Both the position numbers and the translations under genes were made by a program. DNA of 64,000 bases, taken from Aedes albopictus. Taxonomy: Eukaryota; Arthropoda; Insecta; Diptera; Culicidae. The DNA is taken from positions 63,666,580-63,730,579 of the forward strand of contig NC_085138.1 in assembly GCF_035046485.1 (NCBI RefSeq), written 5' to 3'. Below, one piece after another: positions 33,421 to 46,110 of this stretch; the stretch's first letter is position 1; the number at the start of each line of letters is the position of its first letter. The notes under the pieces were generated by a model. That model made no database searches and was not told the origin of the DNA. It saw only the letters and a list, made by a program, of their open reading frames with translations.

Positions 33421-34865
33421 AAATGCGAAGTTTTTGCCAAAAAGTGCTTCCATGCGCTAAATTTAGCGAAAACAACCTTGAGCTTGCTTACATTAAGGTT
33501 TTTTGTTCCTGGACAGGCGGTGTGGTGCGTCGTGGTCTGGTTGGGGAAGGTTCTGCGAGTTGCCAATTTTATGCGTGAAATAAAGGATCGATTATTTACT
33601 TTTCGCGGTGTGCGCTTGAACTCTGTAGAATGTGAGCTGAAAGTGCCAGAAGTGTTTCTATTTTGAATTTTGAGTGCACCCAAATCTTTCAGGAATTAGA
33701 ATTTTAGAAATCTATCACGGACTGCTTCTCTGGGGATTTTCCTTGCATTTTTTCCGCGATTATTTCTCTAAAATCTTTCGCAATCCAATATTTGTGGGGT
33801 GTGAATATAGTTTACTGTTATTCCCCTTGCGTGTCCGTCCCCTAGGAAGCATCAGTGACAACTAGTTCTATGACGACGGTGTCAGTGCGAAGCTGCCTAA
33901 TTGAGGAGAGGAGCTTTGGCGGAGCAAGTCCAGGATTATGGCAGGTGATTCTACTGTAGTTCTAAGATGGCGGGGAACGGATTGATCCAGTGAGTGTTAC
34001 GGGTATAAATATTTGTTACAATTATAAGACAGAATGATTGTTTAATGTGTTAAAAGTTTATTATTTGTGCGTTCTTTGTGATGTATGTTTTATTTTACCT
34101 TGTACATATTCCCCTAATTTTAATGCACATTTATAGGGTTCTGGAAAAAAAGAGGCCCATGAGATGCAATCCTTCTTTGATTGCCAACTTTCAGGCCATT
34201 TCTGGCAGCGGTCAAGTACTAGAGATGTAAACCTTTCCCTGCCACGGACTTCAAGTTGTTGATCTCAAGTGTCGGAACCCGAAACGGGATGCCCGCTTAG
34301 GATTAGTTTTCCTAGACGAAACCAAGCTATGAACACAGCAGCAAAGACTGTGAACTAAAAGGCAAACTGCCAACAAAAATACAATTCCAGGATGACTGAC
34401 GGACCCAAATCAATAAATGAAACCTCGTCATCCTGTGATCGGAAGGAGTTATCCATCTGGATAACAGGGCACATTTATGTTATGTGTTGTGCTGCGTCAA
34501 TTTTTGATGTTCCTAATTTGTGCATTTGTAAGGTTCTGTGTATGTGATGCGTTAATCCTTTACAATAAATAATTTTCTTTTATTTTTGTAACATGAGTCA
34601 CGCAATATTCACAACATTGAATTATTCGGCAGTTTCCCACTGAGTTGTTCCTTGAATTTCTGAAGGTTTACCGTACATACTTTTTTCTACAGAAGTTCAC
34701 CGTACATACTTTTCCTCAGAATCCATCTATGAATTTCCTGACTTGAGATGAATTTTAAGCGGGATGGGCGCCCGATATGTGAATATGCAAATCTGTATTG
34801 TAGTTTTGAGTAATCAAAATGACTGTTTTAGATTTGTTCATAGTTTCGTAAACTATATGAGTACG
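33421..34865. other. unrecognised DNA downstream of promoter-like region
   Basis: The 113-codon frame (33325-33666) has no recognisable domain, and its minus-strand counterpart is equally long, so coding is not supported. No repeat boundary was found before the minisatellite. Confidence 0.35.
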
Positions 34866-37405
34866 AACAATTCCTCCAAGATTTTTTTTCCATAATTTGT
34901 TTCAGTGATTCCATCATGGCTTCTTCCAGAAATTCAATCAAGAATTCATCTAGGGATTCTAGACATTTTTTCCGGGATTTGTCCTAGGATATCTTTAGAG
35001 GTTCCTCCAGCAATTGTTCCTTTTCCAGCACTTGCTTCGCGGTTTCCTTTAGGAATTTCTCCAAAGATATTTTAAGGTATTTCTGCAGGTATTCAGAGAT
35101 TTCTACAGGGATTTCTCCATATATGCCTTCCAGAATTCCACTAGAGATTGCTTCAATAATTACATCTGGAATGATTCGAAGTATTTCTTTTAGAAAATTT
35201 AACTTAGAGATTATTAAAAATACTCCAAGAATTGTTTGAAAAAATTGTACAAAAAAACCTTTTGGGATCCTAGTATTCCTTCAACAATTACTGCATACAT
35301 TGATTTCTTCAATTTTTTTATCCTGGAATATTCCTACAAAGATTCTTCCAGGTATTCGCTAAGAAATCTCTCCTGAGATTCCATAGAGTTCATCATGGGG
35401 TTGCTTCCGGGATTGCTCATCGGGTTTCTTCAGAAATTACTTCGAGTTCCTCCAGGGATTCACCGGAAATTTCTTCTGTTATTCTTTCAAAAACGAATTC
35501 CGGAATTATTTCAAAAATGCCTGCAAGAGCTCTTGTTGGGATTCCTTCGGAAGCTCCTCCAGGAATTAATCCAGGATTTCAGGATTTCCTCAGGAATTTT
35601 AGCGGTTTGTTCAGTATTTCCTCTAAGAATTCATCAGAAACTCCTCCTGGAATTCTCTCAGAAATCGAACTTTGTATTTCATCATAAATCTTGAGATTCC
35701 TCCAGAAACTCCTCAAGGGATTCCTTCGGAAATTCCTCCTGGATTTTTTTTTAAGAACTATTCTAGGTATTCCTCCTGCCAATCCTCTAGGATTTTATTC
35801 AGGCATTTCTCCAGGGACTTCTGCAAGAGTTCTACCAAGAATTTCTACAGGAATTACCCCAGGTATTTCCTCAGGAATTTCTCCGGGAATTTATTCTAGA
35901 ATGGATCCAGGAATTCTTTTAGGGTTTCCTCTAAGAATTAATCCAGGAATTTGTTCTCCGGGGTTTCTTCTACGCATTCCTCCAGGAATTATTTCATGGA
36001 TCCCTCCAGAAATTCCACCGATGATTCCTGCAGTAATTCCTCCTGAAAATCCTTCTGGAATTCCTCCTGGAATTCCTCCAGAAATTCTTCTGGAAATTCC
36101 TCCTGGAACTCCACCAGAAATTTCTTTCAAAATTCCTCTAAAAATTTCTCCAGGAAGTCCTTCAGAAATTTCTCCATGGATTTCTACCAGAATTCCTCTA
36201 GAGATTCTTCAAGGAATTTATTCAGGGATTCCTCAAGGTATTCGTTTAGGGATTCCTCCTGGAGTACTTCCATTAATAGTTATACGAAATTGCTCCAAGA
36301 TTTCCTAGAGAGATTTGCTTAGGAATTCTTCCTGAGGTTCCTCCAGAAATTGTTTCAGGGATTCCTCCAGGTTTATTTCCAAGAGTTCCCCCAGGGATTC
36401 TTCCAAGTAATTCTCTAGAAATTCCTTTAAGGATGCCTCCAGGAATTCCTCAAGAGGTTTCTTAAGAATTACTCCAAGAATCTCTTCAGAAAGTCCTCCA
36501 GGAATTGATCCAGGAACTCCCATAGGAATCCCTTCATAAATTACTACCGCAATTCCTCCAGAAATTTCTCCTGGAATTCTTCCAAAAATCGCTCTGGGAA
36601 TTACTCTACAAATTTCTATTGGAATTTATTCAGAAATTTCTCTTGGAATTTCTTTAGAAATTTATCTTGGAATTTCTTCAGAAATTTATCTTGGAATTTC
36701 TTCTGAAATTCCTCCAGAAATTGCTTCCAGAATTTCTCTCGAGATTTCTCCAGGACTTCATTCCAGGAATAGTTCCTCGGAATTTCCCCGAAAATTTCTT
36801 TACAAATTTATCCAGGAATTCTTCCTGGGATTCCGCAAGGAATTTGTCCAGAACTTCCTGCAGGAATTTGTCCAGAACTTTCCAGGCATTCCTCCTGAGG
36901 TTCCTCCAGAAATTGCTTCAGGGATTTCTCCTGGGATTTTTCCAAGAATTTTCCCATAAATTCTTCCAAGAATTTCTCTAGAAATTTCTCTAAGAATTTC
37001 TCTAGAAATTTCTCTAAGAATTTCTCTAGAAATTTCTCTAAGGATTCCTCTAGGAAATTTCTCCTGGGAGTTTCTCCATGGACTCATCCCAGGATTTCTC
37101 TAGGAATTAATCTAGAGATTGCTCCGGGAGTTCTTCTAGAGGTTCCGCCCAGAATTCTTCTAAAATCTCCACCAGGAATTCATCTAGGAATTTATCCAGA
37201 GATTGTTCCAGGCGTTAGTCCAGGAATTTCTTCAGGGATTCTTGAAGAAAATTCTCCAGGGTTTCCTCAAAGGATTTCTTAAGGAATTTCTCGAGATACT
37301 CCTCCAACAATTGATACAGGAATGTCTCCAGGAATTTCTCCAGGGGCTCCTTAAGAAATTCCCCCAGAAATTCCTCCCGGAGTTTTTTCAGGAATTATTC
37401 CAAGA
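34866..37405. repeat. 12-bp minisatellite block, CTCCAGGAATTC orientation
   Basis: About 2.5 kb of degenerate TTCCTCCAGGAA units. A locally homogenised 24-bp form (AATTTCTCTAG plus AAATTTCTCTAAG) repeats about three times at 36970-37040. The 205-codon frame at 35691-36308 (PPGIPP repeated) and the FLQ-rich frames are the three phases of the 12-mer. Confidence 0.9.
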
Positions 37406-37408
37406 ATA

Positions 37409-37563
37409 GAGTATCTTCGTGCCTGCCTCACGATATACGCATGCAAAATGGTCATTGGCAGAGGAAGCTCTCAGTTAATAGCTGTGGAAGTGCTCATAGA
37501 ACACTAAGCTGAGAAGCAGGCTTTGTCCCAATGAGGACGTTACGCCAAGAAGAAGAAGAAGAA
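37409..37563 (+). mobile_element. non-LTR retrotransposon 3' end with (AAG)n tail
   Basis: GCAGAGGAAGCTCTCAGTTA, GAAGTGCTCATAGAACACTA and CAGGCTTTGTCCCAATGAGG are followed by AAGAAGAAGAAGAAG. I recognise this as a very common Aedes repeat tail, probably of a LOA/Lian-like LINE. The clade is from memory. Confidence 0.6.
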
Positions 37564-37618
37564 GGTTCTCGAGAGTCATCCGAGCGGTACATAAAGACGT
37601 GGTGCGCAGTGAGCTAGG

Positions 37619-37738
37619 TGGGTCGATCAAGTGGAGAACAATCTGCGGACTCTTCGCAGAGTGCAGAACTGGAGATACGCAGCCATGGACCGAGCACGAC
37701 TCTTATGTACATTAGAGGTCACTCAGGCCTTAGTCTGA
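37619..37738 (+). pseudogene. C-terminal remnant of a LINE reverse-transcriptase ORF
   Basis: Thirty-nine codons and a TGA stop give WVDQVENNLRTLRRVQNW, then AAMDRARLLCTL. This has the form of the extreme C-terminus of ORF2 in many insect non-LTR elements (W-x-D-x-V...L...NW...A-x-D-R). A TGA three codons before the tryptophan and a shifted upstream frame show that the copy is broken. No polymerase domain is present. It directly abuts the (AAG)n tail of another LINE, so the copies are stacked. Confidence 0.6.
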
Positions 37739-39148
37739 CCCGTAAGTAAGCGAGTACCCGCTGGTAACTGTAATAGCAAGTTACTCCAATACCTGGGCCG
37801 TGAAATTGGGAAGCCGTTTAACGAACCAGAGGCACTGGTCATATGCGTGAAAGTACCTTTAATTGCAACAGAGCGTAGTCGAACATTGACGATAATTTTG
37901 TAGTTTTGGCTTAACAAGTCGTTCGAACTGGAGGGTAGATGATGCCTACACAGGGTAGCCTACACAGGGTAGCCTACACAGGGTTGGCGTGGCGGGAAAG
38001 AGGCGACTTCTCCCTTGCAGGTCGATGACATCGTCGAGGCGTTGATGAAGGCGCTCCGCCGTGAGACACGAGCTGTAGCGACTCCTACCGAGTAGTTTCC
38101 AGAGATGCTGTAGAGGAAAATCGAGGAACTCTTCCTGCGTCATGATCCAAGGCCTTGGACTTCTTGCCCAGGACTGCTGGTAACTAGGGTTAGCGATACG
38201 GGAAGGCTCTTCGATGAGGAACTTGCGGGGCTTTCGAAATAGCAATGGTATGCCCTAGGTCCGGACGTCCGAACCTGGGCTTTGTAAGTAGTTATAGCAG
38301 AGGTTCTCGGGATATTCAGATCCTCGATTGTCTGGACGAAGAAGACTTCCCAGAAGTTTCGAAGCGGCAGAGCATGGTCCTATCGCCAGAGGCGGGCAAC
38401 CGGAGAACCGTCGGCATAATGATCAATATGCTAGCTCGGCGAACAGGATCCTGTAAAGGAATATCCTCAATATACTGTTGAGACACACCGAGGGTGTAGA
38501 TTGTCTCTTATGCAACCAGTTCGGCTCCCGGAACGCGGAGATGTAGACGCTATATTGACGTTTACTAAAACTACCGAATAGCTCTAGAAGCGTAGGAGGA
38601 GGGGAATTCGCTACTGTGCAGAAGTGATCCTAGATGTAAGGAACGCAGACAATAGTGCAAGCTGGGCTCTTTATAAATCTTATTTATCAGCAAACATTGA
38701 AAATCAAAGTCCTTTTCCGTTTACGAAAACTGATGCCGACTAGGTGCAAGAACAAACCACCTAGCGTTTCGCTCCGATTGCCAGTGAGTAATCGCTTGTT
38801 ATTACTATCGTCAGTTATGCGTATTTCCCAGCAACCGTGCCGTGGAACACCTGGCAAAATCTTGAAAGCGCAACCGACCGCGAAACCTCCATCCATCAGT
38901 CAGTGGCGCCCATCATTTCCAATGGATATTCTCGTCCGAAATCGGAGGCGTGGAATTTTAATCCTAAATAGCCTCTAATAACAATTATCCCGATGAACTC
39001 ACCTCTCCATGCGTAATTAGGACCGCTAGACAGTACGAGCTCGTACAGTCGGTGTGGTATTTCGGTAGCACGATCGTTACAACTGTTTCGTTATCGTAAA
39101 TATAGTAGAGCGCAGCTATACGGTGGTTGGTGGGATCGTTTACACGTG
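37739..39148. other. unrecognised region with a three-copy 14-bp repeat
   Basis: AGCCTACACAGGGT is repeated almost perfectly three times at about 37945-37985. Apart from the minus frame at 37946-38245 there is no candidate gene. Confidence 0.4.
37946..38245 (-). pseudogene. 99-codon ORF of unknown origin, possibly transposon gag
   Basis: The frame has a protein-like composition (SWARSPRPWIMTQEEFLDF, then LTAERLHQRLDDVIDL with a helical, amphipathic look). It is not a repeat artefact apart from its last residues, which read through the 14-bp repeat. No family is recognised with confidence. Its setting among LINE remnants suggests a retrotransposon structural protein. Confidence 0.3.
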
Positions 39149-40754
39149 CACGGGAAAAAATCCGCTGCTTGAAACCTGCTAAATGAGTCATGATTTCGCT
39201 TAAAATGTGTGTTTTCATGTTATAAATATACACCACAAAAAAAGGTCATACTTTCATGACTCATGTTGCCGTAACGTCACCTTGGCGTTACGTTTTTCAT
39301 ATTTATTGACAAAAATATGTAAGTTAAGTCATGATATCATGCCCATGAATACCAGAACTATTAACTAGATTCATAAAACCAGAAGCGGTATTCATAGAAC
39401 TAGTAGTTGTCATTTATGGAACCAGTTTTATTAGCGAAATTTGGTAAGTCGGTTCATATTATCATGAAGTACGTACTCAAACTATGAACTAAATTTATGA
39501 AAGCTTGAACATTACTCATGGTGCAAGTATTTGTCATTTATGGTACTGGATCGATTTGCGAAAAATGGTAGTACTGGTCATGTTATCATAAAGCATGTTC
39601 TAAATTTATTACCTAATGTTATAAAAACATAAGCAGTATGCATGATTCTAGTATTTGTAATTTATACTATCGGATTAATTGGTGCAAAGTGGCATTTAAG
39701 GTCATGTTATCGTGAAGCACGCACTCTGAAATCATGAACAAGGTTCCTGAATATTGAAGTAATTTTTATGATTCTGGTATTTGTCATTTGGCTGCACTTT
39801 TTGAGATTTCTTTTGTCTTGTTTGGCTGCAAAAAAACAAAGTCTATTCTTCATTACACCACGCAAGTCTATTCTTCATTACACCACGAAACCTAACCTCG
39901 AAATGTTTGACATTAGCCAGGCCATTTTGACAGATCACACACATGCAAGAAAGAGACGAACAATTTTCTTGCAGTTTGCCGACCTTTTCTTGCTCGTGTG
40001 AGATCTGTCAAAATGACCTGGCTCCATACTGTCCAATTTTCATTCATAAAATGAGCGATCAGTTGTTCTGAACCGTCTCGTAAAATGGTCCATAGACATA
40101 GGGGGCGTCCATAGATTACGTCATGCATTTAGCCAAAATTTTGTGCCGGAATTGTGCGTGAGCTTGATTGTTCTGCTGCTGATGAAGCTGGCCGGAGTTT
40201 TGTGCCGGAATATGGAGTTTTTCCACTTTCAACTTCTGGAATGTAGTTCAATAATTATATAGTTTACTACTATTTAAGTAAGAACAATTCACTACACTTT
40301 TTCGAAAACCAAAAAAAATCTCACCGGAAAACACTGCCGCTCACAAAAGGCGCCTTGACAGAAGTGACAAAAATGGCGTAGGTGATTCTGCGCGAGGGTT
40401 TACGTAACGCTTACAGTGCCCAAATTCGTTTGTTGTGATTCATGATTTTATGACTCTGCGTTATGTTTATACGACTCAGCGTCTGGTTGAGATGACTCAG
40501 CGTCATAGTTTTATGACTCAGAGCCATGCTACCATGACTCAGCTTTATGGTATTCAATTTATGAAAACGAGCTTAATTTTTTCATAACGCTTTTGACGGC
40601 CATGGCTTTTGTTGATGGAATCAGTTATTATTATTCATGATAATCGTTGTTAACTTCACGATATCATGACTTGTAGTTACAATATCATGAAGCGACAAGT
40701 TTTATGATTTCATAACATTTTAGTCATGGATCCGGCAACGAATTTTTTCCCGTG
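39149..40754 (-). mobile_element. 1,606-bp non-autonomous DNA element, copy 2 (inverted)
   Basis: This is the reverse complement of 29029-30627 with the same ends, internal hairpin and tandem subrepeats. The 71- and 77-codon frames are identical in both copies. It retains 7 bp (CATGGTG, near 39518-39524) missing from copy 1, which accounts for the whole length difference. TG lies on both sides of this copy, in place of the TA seen at copy 1. Very recent movement or gene conversion is implied. Confidence 0.9.
39915..40023. mobile_element. 109-bp hairpin MITE nested in copy 2
   Basis: Counterpart of 29760-29868, same length, inverted. Confidence 0.75.
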
Positions 40755-42424
40755 TGCGTTCTTGCGAAAGGAGTATGCTGCCGTAGATGCGTACTCCATA
40801 CCAGAAAAAATCCTAACCATTTTTATGGATACATTTGCAACATCCACCGTCGCGTCGGACCAGGTCGGTCAGTTCGTAAAGAAGTCCTGATGTATTTGGG
40901 CGGTTGGTAGGCCGCCGTAGCTCTCACAGCATGTCAGTTGCTAACCAGACCAGAAAAATGGCTAACCTCGTTGCCGTACGTAACTAGGTTCTATTACACA
41001 CGCGCGCGCGCAACTAACAGCCCGCTCGTAACGACCGACGTAAGGAGAAATTAGATCTTGTTTAGTCTCTCGGTCGGGTAGGATGGCAAATGCTCCTCGA
41101 CTCGAGGATGACGCGCCCGGCCTGCCGCATATGATGACGACGGCGATGGTCTTCCGAAAGGAATCGGCCAGATAAAGAAGAAAGAGATTGTTATTTCAGG
41201 AACGGGAGGTTTATTAGGATGGATGGGAAACATGGTTATTTTTTCCCCCTAGGAAGATTGGCTTCTAAATATACCAAGTATCGCGGAATTTGAGATCGGT
41301 GTTATGGGCTGGATGGTAATAATTTTACGAGCTGATGGAATTGCAAAATATTTTCTGCCAGCCAAGGTCGAATTCTTTCGCAACATCTGAGGAAAAAAAA
41401 TGCAAGTAGATCTGGTTGCGAAATTCTTATAATTAGACGTTTGTTTAGACAGTTTGACTAGGTATTTGAGATTGTTTTTATGATTATGGTTTTGTACACG
41501 AGGAACATTTGGTTCTGTAAGCGGCTTTGTTACATTATCGTCCCCAAATACATTGGCATTTTTGCCAAAATTTCGTCGGAGATATTAAGTTTAAGTATGA
41601 CAAAACGTTCCAATGAAAACAATATCTCAAACAACTTTCAACACGACCTTATCAGAAGCGTGCCTCTGTCTTTATCTGCAACCATGATCATCTTTTTCAG
41701 TGAAACATTGCACTTTTTCAAGATATTTGCTGTGATTAAACATCTAATTCGTAAATCTTGTTACATACAGTTTGTCATAAGCAAGCCCAATTAACTCTTA
41801 AGCAGGAGAGAACCAGGACTTTCAAAAGTTTAATTTCCATTCTCAAATGGCGGAAACCATGTGGTATTTGCCTCGACTTGACAGATTGGACATTTTTCCT
41901 CACATACCTTATTACACTTAAAACAACAAGCTTCCACCGCCTCAACACAATTTATCCATAAAACCTCGAACCTTTCTGTCTCACCGCAGTAGTGATTCAT
42001 TAATCATACCTCTAGCTAGTTAGGCGACCGCGGTTTTTCGTTGTTTTCCTCGTTCCTCGTCGCTCGTTGAAAATAGCTTTCTCACGCACGTTAGTAAATA
42101 TGTCACGCTCATCCCAACAGACGTCACATGTCTTACGCTCTTCCGAGTCATAAGAAAAGCAAACAGCTAGCGTGCGCACACACACACACACACGCGTCGG
42201 CGTCTCTGCGTTCGATTTGTATAGGAAGAAATCACGGAGGAAAAGCGATTTTCCTCTAGTTTGTTGATTTTCTATGAAGGTACATACCAATAAGGAACGA
42301 TAGCCGCCACTTGATCTGAACAGCGCCATTGTCCGGTGTCTGTTGTTCCTTTAAGGGCAGGGTCGGATCAACATTCTGCAGCCAAATTGTTTTGCATAAT
42401 TTTTGAAATAACTGGTTGCGGGCA
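40755..42424. other. unrecognised region with a (CA)n microsatellite
   Basis: (CA)n lies at about 42175-42194, and a CGCGCGCGCG run near 41000. ORFs of 104-105 codons (41480-41794 +, 42012-42329 -) have no recognisable domains. The second reads through the microsatellite. Confidence 0.4.
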
Positions 42425-45400
42425 TTGCGAAAAAAAGTTTTTCTGGAGGAATTCCCGGGGAGCTCCTGGATAAGTTCCTGGGGAACTCTTGGAGGAATTC
42501 CCGGAGAATCCTAGAGGAATTTTGTAATCCTGGAGAAATTCTCGTGGGACTTCTGGAGGAATTCTCGAGGAAGAATTTCCGAGGAACTCCCGAAGGAATT
42601 CCTGGGGAACTTCTGGAGGAATTTCCGGGGACCTCCTAGAGGAATTCTCGGAGAACCTCTGGAAGAATGTTCGGGGAACTCCTGGAGGAATTTCCGAGGA
42701 ACTCCTGGAGGTTTTTCCGAGGAACTCCTGGAGGAATTCCCGGGGAACACCTGAAGGAATTTCCGTGGAACTCCTGGAGGATTTCCCTGGGAACTCCTGG
42801 AAGAATTCCCGGGGAACTCCTGAAGAAATTCCTGAGAACTCCTGGAGAAATTCCAGGAGAACTTCTAGAGGAATTCCAGGGGAACTTCTAGAGGAATTTC
42901 CGGGGAACTCTTGGAAGAACTCCCGGGGAACTCCTGGAGAAATCCCTGAGAACTCCTGGAGAAATTCTCGGGGAACTCCTGGAGAAATTCTCGAGGCACT
43001 CCTGGAGAAATTCCCGGGGAACCCCTGGAACAATTTCCAAGGAGCTACCGAAGGAATTCCTGGGGAACTTCTGGAGGAATTTCCGGGGACCTCCTGGAGA
43101 AATTCACGGGGAACTCCTGGAGAAATTCCTGGGGAACTCCTGGAAAAATTCCTGGAAAAAATCCTGGGGAACTCCTGGAGAAAGTCCAGGGGAACTACTG
43201 GAGGAATTCCAGGGGATTTTCTGGAGGAATTCCAGGGGAACTCCTGGATGAATTCCCGGGGAGCTCTTGGAACAATTCTTGGGGAACTTTTGGAGGAATT
43301 CCCGGGAAGCTCCTGGAGGAATTCACAAGCAACTCCTGGATAAATTTCTACTGGAGGTTTTTCCGATGAACTCCTGGAGGAATTCCCGGGGAACACCTGA
43401 AGGAATTCCCATGGAACTCCTGGAGGATTTCCCTGGGAACTCCTGGAGGATTTCCCTGGGAACTCCTGGAGGATTTCCCTGGGAACTCCTGGAGGAATCC
43501 CCAGGGAACTCCTGAAGAAATCCCTGAGAACTCCTGGAGAAATTCCAGGGGAACTTCTAGAGGAATTCCAGGGGAACTTCTAGAGGAATTCCCGGGGACT
43601 CTTGGAAGAACTCCCGGGGAACTCCTGGAGGATTTCACTGGGAACTTCTGGAGAAATTCTCGTGGAACTCCTGGAGAAATTCTCGGGGAACTCTTGGAGA
43701 AATTCCCGGGGAACCCCTGGAACAATTTCCGAGGAGCTCCCGAAGGAATTCCTGGGGAACTTCTGGAGGAATTTCCGGGGACCTCCTGGAGAAATTCACG
43801 AGGAACTCCTGGAGAAATTCCTGGGGAACTCCTGGAAAAAACCCTGGGGAACTCCTGGAGAAACTCCAGGGGAACTACTGGAGGAATTCCAGGGGAACTT
43901 CTGGAGGAATTCCAGGGGAACTCCTGGAGGAATTCCCAGGGAGCTCTAGGAAGAATTCCTGGGGAACTCTTGGAGGAATTCCCGGGAAACTTCTGGAGAA
44001 ATTCCCAGGAAACTGCTAGAGGAATGCCAGGAGTACTCCTCGGGGAATGTCCGGCGAGCTCCTGGCTGGAAGAATTACTAGGGGATTCCTGGAGGAATTT
44101 CCAGATAATTCCTGGAGGAATTCCCAGGTCACTTCTAGAGAAATGCCCATGAAACTCCTGGAGAAACCTCCAGGAAACTTCAGAAGGAATACCTAGAGAA
44201 CTACTAAAAGAAATCCCATGGATCTCCTGTAGGAGTTCTCAAGGAACTCCCGGAAAAAAATCGTGGAAATCTTGAAAGAATTCTTATGTAAATGTCAGAT
44301 GAATTCCTGGGGAAATTTTGAAGTAATTCCAAAGGGAATTCCTAAGGAAATTCTCAAGGAATGCACGCAATACCCCTGAGAAAACTCTCAGGGAAATCTT
44401 GGAGGCCACTTCTGAAATAATTTCTGAGAAACTCTTGGAGGAATTCCTGAGGAACTCGTGGAAAATTGGAACTCCTGGAGAATTTTCTAAGCAACAACTG
44501 AGCAATGGGAGACTATTGGAGGAATTCCCGCAGGAATACTGGTGAAATTCCTGGGGAACTCATGAAGGAACTCCCGGGGAACTCCTGAAGAACTTTCCAG
44601 GGAGCTCCTGGAGTAACTTCTGGGGTAAACCTGCAGGAATTTTTGGAGTACTCCTGGATGAATACTCAGAGAATTACTTGAGGAATTGCTCGTAAAAGAA
44701 TTCCCAGAGAACTCCTAAACGAATGCCCAGGGCACTCCTGAAAGCATTCCCAGGGAACATCTGGAGGAATTTCTAGGAAACTCCTTCATGAATTTCTGAG
44801 GAACTCTCGAGGTACTCCTGGAAGAATTCCCGGGGAACTTCTGGTGGAATTTCCAGGGAACTCGTGCAGAAATTCCCGGGAAACTTCTGCTTGAATTTCC
44901 GGGGAAGTCCTAGATGAATTGCTGGGGAACATTTGAAGGAATTTCCGGGGAACTCCTGGAGGAATTTCAGTGAACTGCTGAAGAAATCCTCAGAGATTTA
45001 CTGGAGGAATTCTCGAAGATCTCCTGGAGGAATTCTCAAGGATCACCTGGAAAAGTCCCCGTGGAAATTTTGGAAATATTTCCATAAAAATTATAGATGA
45101 ATTTCCGGGGAATTCCTGGTGAAATTTTCAAAGAATTCCTGCCGAGCTCCAGAGAAAACTCCCGGAAAGGCCTGGGGGAATTGAAAGTTTCAAGAAAAAC
45201 TTATGGGAAAAAATCGGGATGGTTGTAGAGGAATTTGCAAGAAGCTCCTGGGGTAACACTTGTAAGAACTGCCGGAGAGCTCCTTTAAAAATTTTGGAAA
45301 TTTTTGGAATTTTCGGGAAAATTCTAGAAAAAATCCCAGGGAAATCCTGAAGAGCATCACCATGATTGCTGGACTATGAATTTGAGTTTTTTGGTGAACT

Positions 45401-45880
45401 TGGTGAAAATCTTGGAATTCCCAGATAATTTATGTAGTTATATCCAGGTAAATCCTGGTGGGATTCTACCACAAATGCTGCAGGAATTTTTGCAGAGATT
45501 GTATAGAAATTTCCGTGTTATTCATGGGGAAGTCATGGAGATATTCCCTGATATTTCTGGAGGAATTCCCGGGTACTCTTGGAGGAACTCCCGTGGGGCT
45601 TGCAAAGAAATTCACAGAGAAATCCTTGAGAAACTCCCTTGGAACTCCAGGAGAAATTCTCGGGAACTTCTGGTGAAATTTCCAGCGAAGTCCTGAAGCA
45701 GTTGCCGGGACATGGCTGCTTATTGGGGAACTCTAGGAGGACTTTCTGATGAGCTAGAGAAATTCTCGGCAGGCTCCTGGAGGTATTTCCGAGGAATTTC
45801 TGGTGGAATTACCGAGGGATTTTTTTTAAACTCCAGGGTTATTCTAGAAGTATTTCCTGGGAATTCTTGGGGAACTTGTG
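42425..45880. repeat. 23-bp minisatellite array (12+11 unit)
   Basis: The unit is GAACTCCTGGAG followed by GAATTCCCGGG, 23 bp. Perfect consecutive copies of a variant are seen near 43425-43490. Because 23 is not divisible by three, three units give a 23-residue peptide repeat (GELLEEFP, GNSWRNSR, GTPGEIP). All three frames of a strand read the same cycle, so all stay open when the unit lacks stops. This explains the 342-codon minus frame (42368-43396) and the plus frames of 192, 152 and 115 codons. The array decays toward the right (45.0-45.9 kb). Confidence 0.92.
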
Positions 45881-45954
45881 GAGAATCAATTGAAAAAATA
45901 TTCGTGGAATGTAGTCTATACTGCTGATGGAGCCTCAGTGCAAAACTATAATGT

Positions 45955-46110
45955 TTTGGTACACTCATGGGTCATTCCAGACTTTCCAAACTATTCTGGA
46001 ATTAGGACCTTCAAGGTCTACAGGTTCTACACACTTCACTCTATCGGCTTAATTCTTCCACGATTATGTCTGTTGCACCTCATAATATTAACAATAATTC
46101 TATGTGTTGC
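45955..46110 (+). repeat. diverged direct repeat, unit 1
   Basis: GGAATTAGGACCTTCAAGGT, then GTCTGTTGCACCTCATAATA. It is matched 0.7 kb downstream and is non-coding. Confidence 0.6.

Noticed and set aside
33325..33666. 113-codon ORF beginning MCVRRRLAAMG
   Set aside because: A minus-strand frame of similar length covers the same bases. It is better read as possible 5' UTR DNA.
35691..36308. 205-codon PPGIPP-rich ORF resembling collagen-like protein
   Set aside because: The PGIP pattern is one reading phase of the 12-mer, not a collagen Gly-X-Y repeat.
38480..38660. LTR starting TGTTGAGACACACCG
   Set aside because: No second copy of the sequence was found in the window and no primer site is evident.
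42368..43396. 342-codon minus-strand ORF, the longest in the window
   Set aside because: It is a 23-residue periodic translation of the 23-bp minisatellite. Equally periodic frames exist on the other strand. Only its extreme C-terminus lies outside the array.
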